Counted from the stretch's first letter, positions 46,213 through 55,422 are shown. The stretch: 64,000 bases of DNA from Lysobacter sp. (GCA_027306995.1 DAHUXS010000003.1:62001-126000); one strand, 5' to 3'. The notes: generated by a model from the letters alone, not told the origin. Made by a program: numbers and translations.

Positions 46213-48660
46213 ATGTCGAACATCGCGTCGTTCCGCTCATTCCCGCAGCACCCACTTGTACGCGCGCTGCGCAATGCGCTGCTCTGTGCATGCGCGTTCG
46301 CTCCGATGGCCGCGTTCGCTGCCGAGCCCATCCAGAGCACGAGCGCAACCGATGCGGCGAAGGACGGCAAAACCGCCGCGACGCAGGCGGATGCCGCACC
46401 GTCGAGCCTGGGCACGGTGGTGGTCAGCGCCAAGGGCTCGACGCGATCGGCGGTGTCGATCTCCGGGGCGGAAATCCAGAAAATCCAGCCCGGCGCGAGT
46501 CCGCTCAAGGCGATCCAGACGCTGCCCGGCGTGCTGTACACGACCGCCGATCCATGGGGCAACAATGAGCAGAACACATTGCTGTTCGTTCATGGGTTCA
46601 GCACGCAGCAGTTGGGGTTCACGCTCGATGGCGTTCCGCTCGGCGACCAGCAGTACGGCAACTACAACGGCCTTTCGCCGCAGCGCGCGATCATCAGCGA
46701 GGACGTTGGTTCGGTGACGCTGGCGTCGGGTGCCGGCGACCTTGCCACCGCATCGACTTCGAACCTGGGCGGCACTGTCGCGACGCATTCTTCAGATCCA
46801 GCGAAAAAGGCCGGAGTCAGGTTCGCGCAGACGATCGGCAGCTACAACACGACACGCACCTATCTGCGCGGCGACAGCGGCGAGCAGAACGGCAATTCGA
46901 TTTACGCCGCGATCGTGCACCAGGATCAGCAGGCCTGGGATTTCAAGGGCCACCAGCGCGGCTGGCAGGGCGACGGCAAATTCGTGCATGACGGCAGTTC
47001 CGGCAAGCTGACGGTCTACGCCGCGTATTCCGACAAGATCGAACCGAACGAGGACAGCCTGTACCACGGCACGCCGGCGGGAGAGGGAACCAGTCATCGC
47101 GACAACCGGCCGTTCATGTATCCGGATTTCTCGCAGGCCCTGGCGTACCTCGGCGCGAACGGCGCGCCACCGGCGACCGACGGTAACAACTACCTCAACT
47201 ATTACAGTGACGCGCAGCGCACGGACTTCCTCACGTACGTCAAGTACGACTGGAAGTTGAGCAATGCGTTCACCTGGTCCAACCAGGTCTACTTCCACCA
47301 CGATGACGGCGTCGGCGTTGTCGCGGGTCCGCTCAACGCGGCCGGTCTGCCGAAACTGTTCGGTGTCTATTTCCCGGGACAGAACCTGAAGCAGGTGTTC
47401 GGTAACTCCGGTTACGCGACGCGCACCACCGAATATGAAATCAATCGCCAAGGCTGGCTGTCGTCGCTCGACTGGCGCATCGGGAATCATCAGGTCAATG
47501 CCGGCCTGTGGTACGAGAAGATCGCTTCCTCGACGCGTCGTCGCTGGTATGCGCTCGATGTCAACAATCCGAGCACGCCGTACCAGCGCCCGCTCGATCT
47601 TGCCGATCCGCTGATCACCCAGTACCACAGCGAGATCCGCAACGAAGTGGCACAGGCGTATATCCAAGATGCCTGGCATGTCAGCGACAGTTTCACGCTG
47701 CAGGCCGGATTCAAGTCGAGCTACCAGTTCGCCCACGGCACGGTGCCGGTACAGCCGTTGCCCAACTCGACGGCCGGCTTCCTGCAAATGCCGGAAGGCC
47801 GCATATATACGCGCGGGAAGTTCCTGCCGCAGGTCGGCGCGCTCTGGAACATCACGTCGGGTGACGAGCTGTTCCTAAACATCCAGAAGAACATGCGCCA
47901 CTTCATCACCTACGGCGGGGGTGGGCTGTCGCCGTGGAGCCTCGGCAGCCAGGACCTGTTCAACACCTTCAAGCGCAATGTCTCGCCGGAAACCGCATGG
48001 GCCTATGAAGGCGGCTGGCGCTTCCAGCACGGCCTGCAACTGGGACCGATCACCGGCATCGACGGGCAGGTCAGTGCCTACCACGTCAATTTCTCCAACC
48101 GCCTGTTGGCGGTCGGGGCATCGGCGGGCTTCACGACGATCAATCCGGGCGCAGTGATCATCAACAACGTGGGTGGGGTGAAGACGGACGGCGTCGACTT
48201 CGCCGCGACACTGCACTTCGGCGAACACTTCAGCTTCTACGATGCGGTGTCGTTCAATCGCTCGCGCTACCAGGACGACTATCTCTCCGGCACCACGGTG
48301 GTGCCGACCGCCGGCAAGAACGTTCCGGCAAGCCCGGACTGGATGAACAAGTTCGTCGCCAGCGCGCAATTCGGTGCGTTCGATGCGCAATTGGTCGGCG
48401 ATTACGTCGGCAAGCGCTACGCGACCTACACCAACGACCTGTCGGTGCCGAGCTATTTCCTGCTCAATGCCCAGGCTTCGTACGCGTTGCCGATCCGCGC
48501 GGGCTGGTTGCACGATGCCAAATTGAGCCTCAACGTCAGCAACCTCGCCAACAGGAAGGGCATCTACGAGGTTCTCACCACCGCAGCGTCGGGTACCTAC
48601 AACACCTATCCGATCCCGCCGCGGCAATGGTTCCTGACCTTCTCGACCAAACTGTTCTGA
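46213..48660 (+). CDS. TonB-dependent outer-membrane receptor
   Basis: The protein has 815 residues with an N-terminal signal peptide (LCACAFAPMAAFAAE), a plug domain and a large beta-barrel ending FLTFSTKLF. Plug motifs are LKAIQTLPGVLYTTADPWGN and FTLDGVPLGDQQYGN. It imports a substrate across the outer membrane using proton-motive force transmitted by TonB. The stop codon overlaps the start of a glycerophosphodiester phosphodiesterase gene (TGATG), so the substrate may be a phosphodiester or another phosphate source; this is inference. No Pho box was found upstream. Confidence 0.92.
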   Translation: MSNIASFRSFPQHPLVRALRNALLCACAFAPMAAFAAEPIQSTSATDAAKDGKTAATQADAAPSSLGTVVVSAKGSTRSAVSISGAEIQKIQPGASPLKAIQTLPGVLYTTADPWGNNEQNTLLFVHGFSTQQLGFTLDGVPLGDQQYGNYNGLSPQRAIISEDVGSVTLASGAGDLATASTSNLGGTVATHSSDPAKKAGVRFAQTIGSYNTTRTYLRGDSGEQNGNSIYAAIVHQDQQAWDFKGHQRGWQGDGKFVHDGSSGKLTVYAAYSDKIEPNEDSLYHGTPAGEGTSHRDNRPFMYPDFSQALAYLGANGAPPATDGNNYLNYYSDAQRTDFLTYVKYDWKLSNAFTWSNQVYFHHDDGVGVVAGPLNAAGLPKLFGVYFPGQNLKQVFGNSGYATRTTEYEINRQGWLSSLDWRIGNHQVNAGLWYEKIASSTRRRWYALDVNNPSTPYQRPLDLADPLITQYHSEIRNEVAQAYIQDAWHVSDSFTLQAGFKSSYQFAHGTVPVQPLPNSTAGFLQMPEGRIYTRGKFLPQVGALWNITSGDELFLNIQKNMRHFITYGGGGLSPWSLGSQDLFNTFKRNVSPETAWAYEGGWRFQHGLQLGPITGIDGQVSAYHVNFSNRLLAVGASAGFTTINPGAVIINNVGGVKTDGVDFAATLHFGEHFSFYDAVSFNRSRYQDDYLSGTTVVPTAGKNVPASPDWMNKFVASAQFGAFDAQLVGDYVGKRYATYTNDLSVPSYFLLNAQASYALPIRAGWLHDAKLSLNVSNLANRKGIYEVLTTAASGTYNTYPIPPRQWFLTFSTKLF

Positions 48661-49757
48661 TGAAACTCGATCGCCGTACTTTTCTTGCAGCCGGCGCTGG
48701 CGCCGCTGTCGTGGCGGGTTTGCCGGCGAAACTGTCGGCCACTTCGGCACGCCGCGCCGAAGTGTTCGGTCATCGCGGCGCCTGCGCGTTGCGGCCCGAA
48801 CACACGCTGGCCTCGTACGCCAAGGCGATCGCCGACGGCGCGGACTACATCGAACCCGATCTCGTCAGTACGAAGGACGGCGTGCTGGTGGCGCGTCACG
48901 AGGACGAGATCGGCACGACCACCGACGTTGCCTCGCGCCCCGAATTCGCGTCACGTCGCACCAGCAAGGCCGTCGACGGGGAGACGTTCACCGGCTGGTT
49001 CGTCAGCGACTTCACGTTGGCGGAATTGAAGACGCTGCGCGCGAAGGAGCGCATCCCCGACGTGCGCGTGGCGAACACCGCCTACGACGGCCAGTTCCAG
49101 GTGCCGACGTTCGAGGAAATCATCGAATTCGTCGCGGCGCAGTCGGCCACGATCGGGCGCGTCGTCGGCATCATTCCCGAGCTCAAGAACTCGACGTTCT
49201 TCCGGTCGATTGGCTTGTCGCTCGAAGATCGTTTTCTTGCGGTGCTGGACGGGCACGAATACACGCGACGCGCACCGGTGGAAATCCAGTCGTTCGAGGT
49301 CGCCAACCTCAGGTATTTGCGCGGGAAACTCGGGAAGCGCGGCAATATCCGCATCATGCAGTTGACCGGCGACCCGCGGAAATCGCCGGCCGACGTGGTT
49401 GCCGCTGGCGGCAGGACGCCATGGGCCGAGATCACCAGTGTGGCAGGACTCAGGGAAGTCGCCAAGTATGCCGATGTGGTCGCGCCCAACGTGCAGGTAC
49501 TGATTCCGCGCGATGCCGATGGCCGTCTCGGCCAGCCGACCTCGGTGATCCGCGATGCCCACGCCGCGGGCCTGCTTGTGCACACATGGACGTTCCGGCC
49601 CGAGAACCGCTTCTTGCCCAGGGACTTCCGCAACGGTGCGGGCGACAACGCGCGCAATGTCGAAGGGTCCATCAAGGAAATCCGGCGCTATCTCGAGGCC
49701 GGGATCGACGGATTCTTCACCGACGATCCTGCGGTGGGGCGCATGGCCCTGGCTTGA
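48660..49757 (+). CDS. Glycerophosphodiester phosphodiesterase with Tat-type signal
   Basis: The protein has 365 residues. A twin-arginine-like leader (KLDRRTFLAAGAGAAVVAG) indicates periplasmic export. The catalytic GlpQ motifs are visible: FGHRGACALRPEHTLASY near residue 37, YIEPDLVSTKDGVLVARHED, and the HTWTFRPEN segment near the end. It hydrolyses glycerophosphodiesters to glycerol 3-phosphate and an alcohol. Coupled to the TonB receptor by a start/stop overlap, it would process a ligand imported by that receptor. A strong terminator follows. Confidence 0.92.
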   Translation: MKLDRRTFLAAGAGAAVVAGLPAKLSATSARRAEVFGHRGACALRPEHTLASYAKAIADGADYIEPDLVSTKDGVLVARHEDEIGTTTDVASRPEFASRRTSKAVDGETFTGWFVSDFTLAELKTLRAKERIPDVRVANTAYDGQFQVPTFEEIIEFVAAQSATIGRVVGIIPELKNSTFFRSIGLSLEDRFLAVLDGHEYTRRAPVEIQSFEVANLRYLRGKLGKRGNIRIMQLTGDPRKSPADVVAAGGRTPWAEITSVAGLREVAKYADVVAPNVQVLIPRDADGRLGQPTSVIRDAHAAGLLVHTWTFRPENRFLPRDFRNGAGDNARNVEGSIKEIRRYLEAGIDGFFTDDPAVGRMALA

Positions 49758-49770
49758 GCTGGAGACAAGA

Positions 49771-49798
49771 AAAAAGCCCGCATCGCTGCGGGCTTTTT
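49771..49798. terminator. Bidirectional terminator after the phosphodiesterase gene
   Basis: A 12-bp perfect stem (AAAAAGCCCGCA / TGCGGGCTTTTT) with a TCGC loop ends just outside element 2. Confidence 0.85.
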
Positions 49799-49805
49799 CG
49801 AATCA

Positions 49806-49843
49806 TGGTGGCCAGGGAGGGAATCGAACCCCCGACACGGGGA
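49806..49843. repeat. Left attachment repeat of element 2 (tRNA-Phe 3' fragment)
   Basis: A 38-bp exact copy of the 3' end of tRNA-Phe on the complementary strand, starting TGGTGGCCAGGG and ending ACACGGGGA. The rest of the tRNA is absent, so this is an att site and not a gene. Confidence 0.95.
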
Positions 49844-49860
49844 ATTAAGGCAGCCTTCTG

Positions 49861-49891
49861 AATCAATAACTTGTATTTTAAGTTATTGATT
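49861..49891. repeat. 12-bp perfect inverted repeat near the left end of element 2
   Basis: AATCAATAACTT and AAGTTATTGATT flank the loop GTATTTT, 75 bases before the integrase start. It may be a recombination-protein or operator site. Confidence 0.6.
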
Positions 49892-49934
49892 TACAATAGA
49901 TTGCGACTCCGTGCGATTGCGCGCTACACTCCGT

Positions 49935-49958
49935 TTTGCAGTTATCACGCAGTTACGG
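49935..49958 (+). repeat. Left integrase arm-type repeat of element 2
   Basis: TTTGCAGTTA, four variable bases, then GCAGTTACGG. The same layout recurs at 61070-61093. Confidence 0.65.
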
Positions 49959-49965
49959 AGCGAGC

Positions 49966-51120
49966 GTGGCGACCCAGAAACTGGCGAAAAAACTAACACC
50001 GACCGCCGTCGAAATGGCGCGACCCGAGGTCGAACCGTATCGCGTTTGGGACACCGTGGTTCCGCAGCTTCATGTGCGAGTGCAGCCATCCGGAATCAAG
50101 TCCTGGAACGTGCAATGGAGTCGCACGCGAAGCAAATCGTTGGGCAAGTGGCCGGGCGTAACGGTCGAAGCGGCCCGGCAGCGGGCTCGCATTCTTCTCG
50201 CAGAGACTCAAGAGCACGGCGCGCCACTTGACATGGGTGGCGGGCCTGCAACTGTTTCGATGATCTGCAGGGACTACGCCGATGCACTGGAGGCAGAGGG
50301 GCGCAAGCGTGCTGCACTCGATGCGCGCAAAGTTCTGGATCGCATCGTTCACGGCGACCCCATTGGCAAGATTCGCGCCGACCGGCTGACACAGAAGGAT
50401 CTTGAAGCATGGCAGGCCCGAATGGCAGCCGGGGAGTTGTCAGGGCGGAAGAAATGCAAGCCCTCACCAGCGACATTGAACCGCAACCTGACCACGCTCA
50501 AGGCTGCGCTCAATCGCGCCCTGAGCAGGAGGGAGATTCCTCAGGCTCGTGCAATTGAATGGAACTCGATCAAGCGACACAAGGACGCGGACCAGCGCCG
50601 CGAGGTGTATCTGGACCGAAGTCAACGCGCTGCATTTCTGGGGGCCGCTGACGGCGATCTGCGCGATCTGCTGACGTGCGTGGCGTTGACTGGCTGCAGG
50701 CCCGGAGATCCTGCGGCACTGCTCAGGAAGGATTACGACAGCCGCACCGCCAGCGTGACATTCAGGACGAAAACCGGACCTCGTACGATTCCAATTTCAC
50801 CGGCAGCAAAGATGCTGTTCGACCGTCTGGCAAAAAACAAGTTGCCGGCGGCGCGCATGTTCACCAATGGCAAGGAGGCATGGACAGCCCAGGCGTGGGC
50901 ATATCTGGTGAAGAAGGCAGTGGAGAAGGCGGGATTGCCGACGGGAACCGTCGTTTACGCGTTGCGGCATTCATGGATCACTGATGCAATCGTTGGTGGT
51001 ATGGATGTGGTGACTGCGGCCAGGCTGACGGGGACCTCGGTGGAGATGATCAACAAAAACTACGGGCACCTTGTCCAAGGCGTTGCACGGGACAAGTTGG
51101 CAGCTGTCCAATTTCTGTGA
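49966..51120 (+). CDS. Tyrosine recombinase / integrase of element 2
   Basis: The protein has 384 residues from a GTG start at 49966, chosen because CGGAG lies 6 bases upstream. It has an N-terminal arm-binding domain of the P4 type (LHVRVQPSGIKSWNVQWSRT), a core-binding domain (LTQKDLEAWQARMAAG), and catalytic residues: Arg in LTGCRPGDPAAL, Arg-His in YALRHSWITD, and the Tyr nucleophile in NKNYGHLV. The first residue of the HxxR motif is Tyr here instead of His. It would recombine at tRNA-Phe. Unusually, it sits at the end away from the intact tRNA. Confidence 0.93.
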   Translation: MATQKLAKKLTPTAVEMARPEVEPYRVWDTVVPQLHVRVQPSGIKSWNVQWSRTRSKSLGKWPGVTVEAARQRARILLAETQEHGAPLDMGGGPATVSMICRDYADALEAEGRKRAALDARKVLDRIVHGDPIGKIRADRLTQKDLEAWQARMAAGELSGRKKCKPSPATLNRNLTTLKAALNRALSRREIPQARAIEWNSIKRHKDADQRREVYLDRSQRAAFLGAADGDLRDLLTCVALTGCRPGDPAALLRKDYDSRTASVTFRTKTGPRTIPISPAAKMLFDRLAKNKLPAARMFTNGKEAWTAQAWAYLVKKAVEKAGLPTGTVVYALRHSWITDAIVGGMDVVTAARLTGTSVEMINKNYGHLVQGVARDKLAAVQFL

Positions 51121-51129
51121 GGCGTCAAC

Positions 51130-51510
51130 ATGAGTGGAAAAAATAAAATGAAATCCAGTCACGCGACGAGAATCGATTCTGCGATTGCAGATGCATTTGG
51201 CGCGCTCCACAGGGATCTAGTCAGGCCACCATTGAGCAAGGCGGACCATCGAAACCGTTCTCTCCATGACGAAGTGGTGCATTTAGTGGAGAAAGGGGTG
51301 CGCGCAGTCGCTGCGATTGAACAAGTGTGCAAGGAGCGGCATAAAAGTTTTGAGACCGTGCGTGCCGCGTTCTACAATCGATACCATGATCTAATTCCTG
51401 TTCCCGATCATACAAAAATAAGGAAATTGGTGATCGAGGCAGTGAAAGCAAATGCGGCGCTGAAGATTTATCAAGTAAAGGTAAGCAATGAGCGGCCAAA
51501 AAAATCATAG
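51130..51510 (+). CDS. Small hypothetical protein after the integrase
   Basis: The protein has 126 residues and is basic. A helix-turn-helix-like run (GVRAVAAIEQVCKERHKSFETVRA) suggests DNA binding. It starts 10 bases after the integrase stop. No family recognised. Confidence 0.55.
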   Translation: MSGKNKMKSSHATRIDSAIADAFGALHRDLVRPPLSKADHRNRSLHDEVVHLVEKGVRAVAAIEQVCKERHKSFETVRAAFYNRYHDLIPVPDHTKIRKLVIEAVKANAALKIYQVKVSNERPKKS

Positions 51511-51605
51511 ATTGAAATCTGTCTAAAAATATTTAGAAAGACAGCCAGCAAGGGCGTAGATAGGGTGTGCTTCATGGCGCGATTGCGCGCGATGTGGAGC
51601 ACAAA

Positions 51606-51926
51606 ATGGAGCCGCTACTCCTAAATTTTCAGCAAATTTGCATTGCTTCTGGCCAGAAGCGCGATGTCGTCTTTTGTGCGATTGCCGCCGGCCACCTCAG
51701 TACTTGCCTAGTTGGCCAAAAAAGATTTTCCACGCCTGCTGACGTGCGTGACTGGGTTGACTTCTTGAGAAGGGAGTCGGACGCCGGCAGGCCAGTTAAG
51801 TACCGCGCCCGCGATCCGCACGAGCGCCCGACGCAGGCGGAGCACCGGCGCAGTCCAGGCGGTCGTCCGCGGGGTACGAGCGGGCCGAAGGCCAAAGCTG
51901 CTGCTGCCCGCCGCGCGGGGAGCTAG
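51606..51926 (+). CDS. Small basic protein, possibly an excisionase-like factor
   Basis: The protein has 106 residues. The N-terminal part (FQQICIASGQKRDVVFCAIA, then KRFSTPADVRDWVDFLRRES) has the layout of a short DNA-binding domain with a wing, as in excisionase-like proteins. The tail is Arg/Pro/Ala-rich and disordered. The next gene starts 2 bases later. The excisionase role is a guess from position after the integrase. Confidence 0.5.
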   Translation: MEPLLLNFQQICIASGQKRDVVFCAIAAGHLSTCLVGQKRFSTPADVRDWVDFLRRESDAGRPVKYRARDPHERPTQAEHRRSPGGRPRGTSGPKAKAAAARRAGS

Positions 51927-51928
51927 CA

Positions 51929-52747
51929 GTGAGTGTGCAGGGGATGGCTTGGGCAATCCAGCAACAGGTGGTCAAGAGCCCAGCAGGTAGGCACGTTCTA
52001 CTCTGCCTGGCCAACTACGCTGGGGCCGACGGGACCGCTGCGTTCCCTGCCGTGGCGCGGCTGAGCGCCGACACCGGCTACTCCATCCGCACGGTCAAGG
52101 CAGCTCTGCAATCGCTACAGGATCTAGGACTCATCCGCCGTGGTCGGCAGCAGATCGCAGGAGCCTACATTAGCCGTGCGGATCGCCGACCGGTGGTCTA
52201 CGACCTCATGATGCCTCTCCCCGGACACGAGGTGCAGGAAATGCACCCCGCTGTGACCGAGCGAGATGCAGCTGATGGCAACGGGGTGCAGATGACGACC
52301 GAACGGGGTGCAGGAGTTGCACCCAAACCATTAGTTAATCCATCCAAAACTACTACTACACAGGGTCTCATTTGGCCCTCGCGTCTGGATACCGCTAGCG
52401 TAGTAGTGGTGGATAGATTGATCCAGGGCATGGATCAAGAATTGCAGCAGCAAGTCCTTGATGAGCTGGAAGGCAAGCTAAGCAGTCAATCACCGCCCAG
52501 GCAGCCCATGGCGTGGTTTCGCGAAGTGGTTGCTAGGGCGCGCCGTGGAGAATTTATTCCAGATCTTGGGATTCCTGTGCGCCAAGCCCGTGAGCGAGAG
52601 CTGGCAAGACACGCCAAAGAGCGAGAGCGCATCGCTGCCGATGCGGAAGCAGCGCGTCGTCGCAACACTCCTGAGGCACGAGCCAAGGCCTTCGCGAATA
52701 TCGCTGAAATCAAACAACTCATCCGCCCAGCCACAGCAGGAGACTAG
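51929..52747 (+). CDS. Helix-turn-helix replication-initiator-like protein
   Basis: The protein has 272 residues. It starts with GTG and has GGGGAG upstream. The winged helix domain spans about residues 15-70 (HVLLCLANYAGADGTAAFPA, then SIRTVKAALQSLQDLGLIRR), similar to phage O/DnaD-type replication proteins. A Thr-rich linker and a charged coiled C-terminal part (REVVARARRGEFIPDLG, then a run of Arg/Glu/Ala) follow. An ATG at 51944 is an alternative start. It may initiate element replication; this is inferred from the domain alone. Confidence 0.6.
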   Translation: MSVQGMAWAIQQQVVKSPAGRHVLLCLANYAGADGTAAFPAVARLSADTGYSIRTVKAALQSLQDLGLIRRGRQQIAGAYISRADRRPVVYDLMMPLPGHEVQEMHPAVTERDAADGNGVQMTTERGAGVAPKPLVNPSKTTTTQGLIWPSRLDTASVVVVDRLIQGMDQELQQQVLDELEGKLSSQSPPRQPMAWFREVVARARRGEFIPDLGIPVRQARERELARHAKERERIAADAEAARRRNTPEARAKAFANIAEIKQLIRPATAGD

Positions 52748-52751
52748 CGCC

Positions 52752-53156
52752 ATGCCAATTGAACAAATCATTCAAGCCAAGCTGGCTGCATTACCCACCC
52801 CTGTTCCACCTGAAGAGCATATAGCGAACGTAAGCTACATGGCTCCCGAAGCCGGAAATTTCATCGAGTATCAAGATTGGTGTCAAGCCGGCGCAGATGA
52901 AGATGACACAATCTGCGCCGCCGCGATTGCATTTTGCTTTATGCCAGAAAAATTCTTTTTCTTAATGCAACAAGCTGTCGAACATGCGTCCCCAAAAGAA
53001 TTTTTGATGGTGTGTGACCCGCTGGCCGTGCGCGAGCTTGCTGTGCGCTTCTTGGTCTATCTCACCCTCATTGAAGATGATGGAGAAAGCGATCCAACCG
53101 CGCCAGCACTGCGCCCAAAACCCAAGGGCGGCAAGGGCCCTGGATATGGATATTGA
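52752..53156 (+). CDS. Hypothetical protein of element 2
   Basis: The protein has 134 residues, acidic in the middle (CQAGADEDDTICAAAIAFCF), with helical segments and a Lys/Pro/Gly-rich tail ending GPGYGY. It has no known domain. It starts 4 bases after the preceding gene, so both are probably co-transcribed. It is not related by eye to any mobilisation protein. Confidence 0.55.
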   Translation: MPIEQIIQAKLAALPTPVPPEEHIANVSYMAPEAGNFIEYQDWCQAGADEDDTICAAAIAFCFMPEKFFFLMQQAVEHASPKEFLMVCDPLAVRELAVRFLVYLTLIEDDGESDPTAPALRPKPKGGKGPGYGY

Positions 53157-53191
53157 TCACATGTCCTCGCCGAAGCGGGTTGACTGAAATA

Positions 53192-54712
53192 CTACATGCG
53201 CAGCCCCGGTCCGCGTGGTCGCGGGACGGGGTGTGGTGTTTCTTCTGGCTCCGGCGTACTCACCAGTTCATGGTCATGGCGTAACTCGAATTTTGATTTC
53301 TGCTCCTGTTCATCATAGTTTTGCTCCTCGCGCTGCGCTTCCGCTTCCTCTTCCGCACACTGCAGATCGTTGGCCAGCATCTCGGCTTCGTTTAGTTGTG
53401 CCGCCTGATCGCGAAGTTCAGCCCGCGCTGCCGCCTCAGCCTGCTCTTTGATCCGCTCTACAACCCCCTGGGCCTGCTGCTCACGCCGTCGCGCCTGTAG
53501 GAGACCCGCGACGATCTGCTCACGTTCCATGCGCGCCTGCGTCCATTCCTCCTTCACTGCCTCAGCCGTTTCGACGTTTGGAGACTTCAAAATCCTCCGA
53601 CTCCAGTCTCGCAACCACGTTTTAAATTTGTGGCTTTGCCGCGACTGCTGGAGCTCCCGCGCCTTGACGGCTCGTTCCCTGATCTCCAGCATCCTGGCCT
53701 CAATCTGTCTCTGCGCGCGCTCCAGTTCCAAGGAGCGCACGCCTAGTAGCTGCGCCCGCGCATGCCAAAACAGAAAATCGGCGTTGTCTTGGACTAGCAA
53801 TTGCTTATCCAAAGCCAGGGATTCACGACGATGCTGGATGACCTTCTGCGCCACCGCCGACGTCGGAGCTTCGGGCAGCTGAAGTAGCTTTTGCAGGTCC
53901 CGACCGAGCTGATCAATTTGGCTCTTGCTCTGGGAATCACTAACGCGATCGCGCATGCTCGTCACGCGCTCGCGCTCAAGTTCCAGGTTGATCACTTCCG
54001 CCGCCCGGTTCAGGTCCCCCGGCACGGTCCGAATGCCGTGCCGCTCGGCTTGCGTGGCGCGCGGGCCAAGGTGGACCGCCGGCACCATTGTCAGCCTCGG
54101 ATCCTCGCCGGTTGCGATCGCCTTCCGCGCGTAGCTCCGGTGATCGATGCGCTCCGTGACCCCATGCGCTTCCAGCGCATGGTTCACGCGTTCTGCCCAG
54201 TTGGCCCGCCAGGTTTCGACAAGTGCGGGATCGTTCCATTCCCGCGCCTTCTTTCCGAATACGTCGTCCTCGATTTGGCGCATGGTCAACAGAATATGTG
54301 CATGTTCGTTTCGACGGTCGCCCTCACGCCCAGGAGCATGCATCGCCACGTCCGCGATCATGCCGCGTGCGATGAATTCCTCTTGGATGAATTCCACCAG
54401 GAGCGTACGGCGATCCTGATGCTCAAGCTCTGCCGGGAGACCTATCTCAATCTCTCGGCAGAGCTGAGCATCCTTGCGCTTCTCCACGGCCTCAACGCCA
54501 TTCCACAAACTTGCGCGATCGAGCATCCATGGCGCCGCATTTTCCGGTGCCAGGATGAAGGTTTCGCGCACCCCGTGCTTGCGTGTGTAGTTGTGAATCT
54601 CGCCGGTGCGCGCGTCATCAATGCGCGCACCAGCACGGTAAGCAGCGGCGGCAGTGGCAGAGCGGCCACTGCTGCGCCCGATGACCTGTGCTGCGAGATG
54701 AAAGATTGCCAC
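53192..54712 (-). CDS. MobA/MobL-family relaxase
   Basis: The protein has 506 residues. The MobA/MobL signature opens the protein (AIFHLAAQVIGRSSGRSATA, then AAYRAGARIDDARTGE). The metal-binding histidines are in NEHAHILLTMR, about 115 residues in. A long coiled, Glu/Arg/Gln-rich C-terminal region follows. It nicks the oriT and pilots the DNA strand in transfer. An upstream ATG at 54826 would add 38 residues, but that region contains the oriT inverted repeat and nick sequence, and MobL proteins begin at the chosen GTG. It is convergent with the preceding genes. Confidence 0.85.
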   Translation of the reverse strand: MAIFHLAAQVIGRSSGRSATAAAAYRAGARIDDARTGEIHNYTRKHGVRETFILAPENAAPWMLDRASLWNGVEAVEKRKDAQLCREIEIGLPAELEHQDRRTLLVEFIQEEFIARGMIADVAMHAPGREGDRRNEHAHILLTMRQIEDDVFGKKAREWNDPALVETWRANWAERVNHALEAHGVTERIDHRSYARKAIATGEDPRLTMVPAVHLGPRATQAERHGIRTVPGDLNRAAEVINLELERERVTSMRDRVSDSQSKSQIDQLGRDLQKLLQLPEAPTSAVAQKVIQHRRESLALDKQLLVQDNADFLFWHARAQLLGVRSLELERAQRQIEARMLEIRERAVKARELQQSRQSHKFKTWLRDWSRRILKSPNVETAEAVKEEWTQARMEREQIVAGLLQARRREQQAQGVVERIKEQAEAAARAELRDQAAQLNEAEMLANDLQCAEEEAEAQREEQNYDEQEQKSKFELRHDHELVSTPEPEETPHPVPRPRGPGLRM

Positions 54713-54778
54713 GCGTCGCCGTTGTCTTTTGCTGCTGTTGTTGCTGTTGAAGTTGTCTCTTCCGCCGGTAGGCCGCAC

Positions 54779-54808
54779 ACATCGCGCAGCGATGTATAAG
54801 TGCGCCCT
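54779..54808 (+). other. Candidate RSF1010-type origin of transfer (oriT)
   Basis: The inverted repeat ACATCGC (54779) / GCGATGT (54789) is followed after one base by TAAGTGCGCCCT (54797-54808), the nick-region sequence I associate with RSF1010-, pSC101- and pTF1-like plasmids. The layout (inverted repeat, then nick sequence) and the location directly upstream of the relaxase are both as expected. Confidence 0.7.
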
Positions 54809-54963
54809 TGCAGGTAGCTTTCCCATCGCTTGCGGGTAGTCTGCGCGCTTTCAAAGGAACAAAAAAGGACAAAAACTGTCGCGCGGTGTCGCAACGAGTT
54901 TTTTCTGTTGCACAAGTGGATGCTGTGCAGTTAGATGGCCAAGAACCAGTTGATGGAAGGGTC

Positions 54964-55236
54964 ATGAAAGCGACGCCTACAGACCGAATCGAGTCCTTAA
55001 AGGCAAGACGAGCAGCAATCGATGCGCGAATCCAACGCCTGGAATCCAGGGATGCGCTGGCGATCAGAAAGCTGAGATCGCGCGCTCTGCTGTTGCTGGG
55101 GGTCGCGATGGAAAAGCACGTCAAAGAAGTCCCGACTGCACTAGGTCAAGTTCACCGAATCGTCGATACCCATCTGCTGGATCGGGAACGGAAAGCGGTT
55201 CGTGAGTATTTTGGTTGGGAAAACTCGACGGAGTAA
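54964..55236 (+). CDS. TraD-like conjugal transfer accessory protein
   Basis: The protein has 90 residues. The N-terminal helix (RIESLKARRAAIDARIQRLES), with the following KLRSRALLLLGVAMEKH, matches the small TraD-type relaxosome proteins found beside MobA/MobL relaxases. It would help the relaxase recognise oriT. It is transcribed away from the relaxase with the oriT between them. The family call is by eye. Confidence 0.65.
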   Translation: MKATPTDRIESLKARRAAIDARIQRLESRDALAIRKLRSRALLLLGVAMEKHVKEVPTALGQVHRIVDTHLLDRERKAVREYFGWENSTE

Positions 55237-55239
55237 GAA

Positions 55240-55422
55240 ATGGACAGCGAATTTATCGGGGTCCTGCTTGGTTTCGTGTTCTGCGCATTCTTAGTGATGG
55301 CGATTGTTACCTTAATTGCTATGATGAATTTTGCATTAAGTAAAATCGGGACGAAAATTGACGGACTGATGGGAGACGTGGCCAATGAGGTCCGTGCCAT
55401 CTGGTCAAAGAACAGGAAGTAG
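55240..55422 (+). CDS. Small single-span membrane protein
   Basis: A 60-residue protein with one hydrophobic helix (FIGVLLGFVFCAFLVMAIVT). The rest is amphipathic. It starts 3 bases after the TraD-like gene and is probably in its operon. Function unknown. Confidence 0.55.
   Translation: MDSEFIGVLLGFVFCAFLVMAIVTLIAMMNFALSKIGTKIDGLMGDVANEVRAIWSKNRK

Noticed and set aside
53192..54826. Longer form of the relaxase starting at 54826
   Set aside because: The extra 38 residues are low-complexity and cover the oriT repeat; family proteins begin at the GTG-encoded segment.
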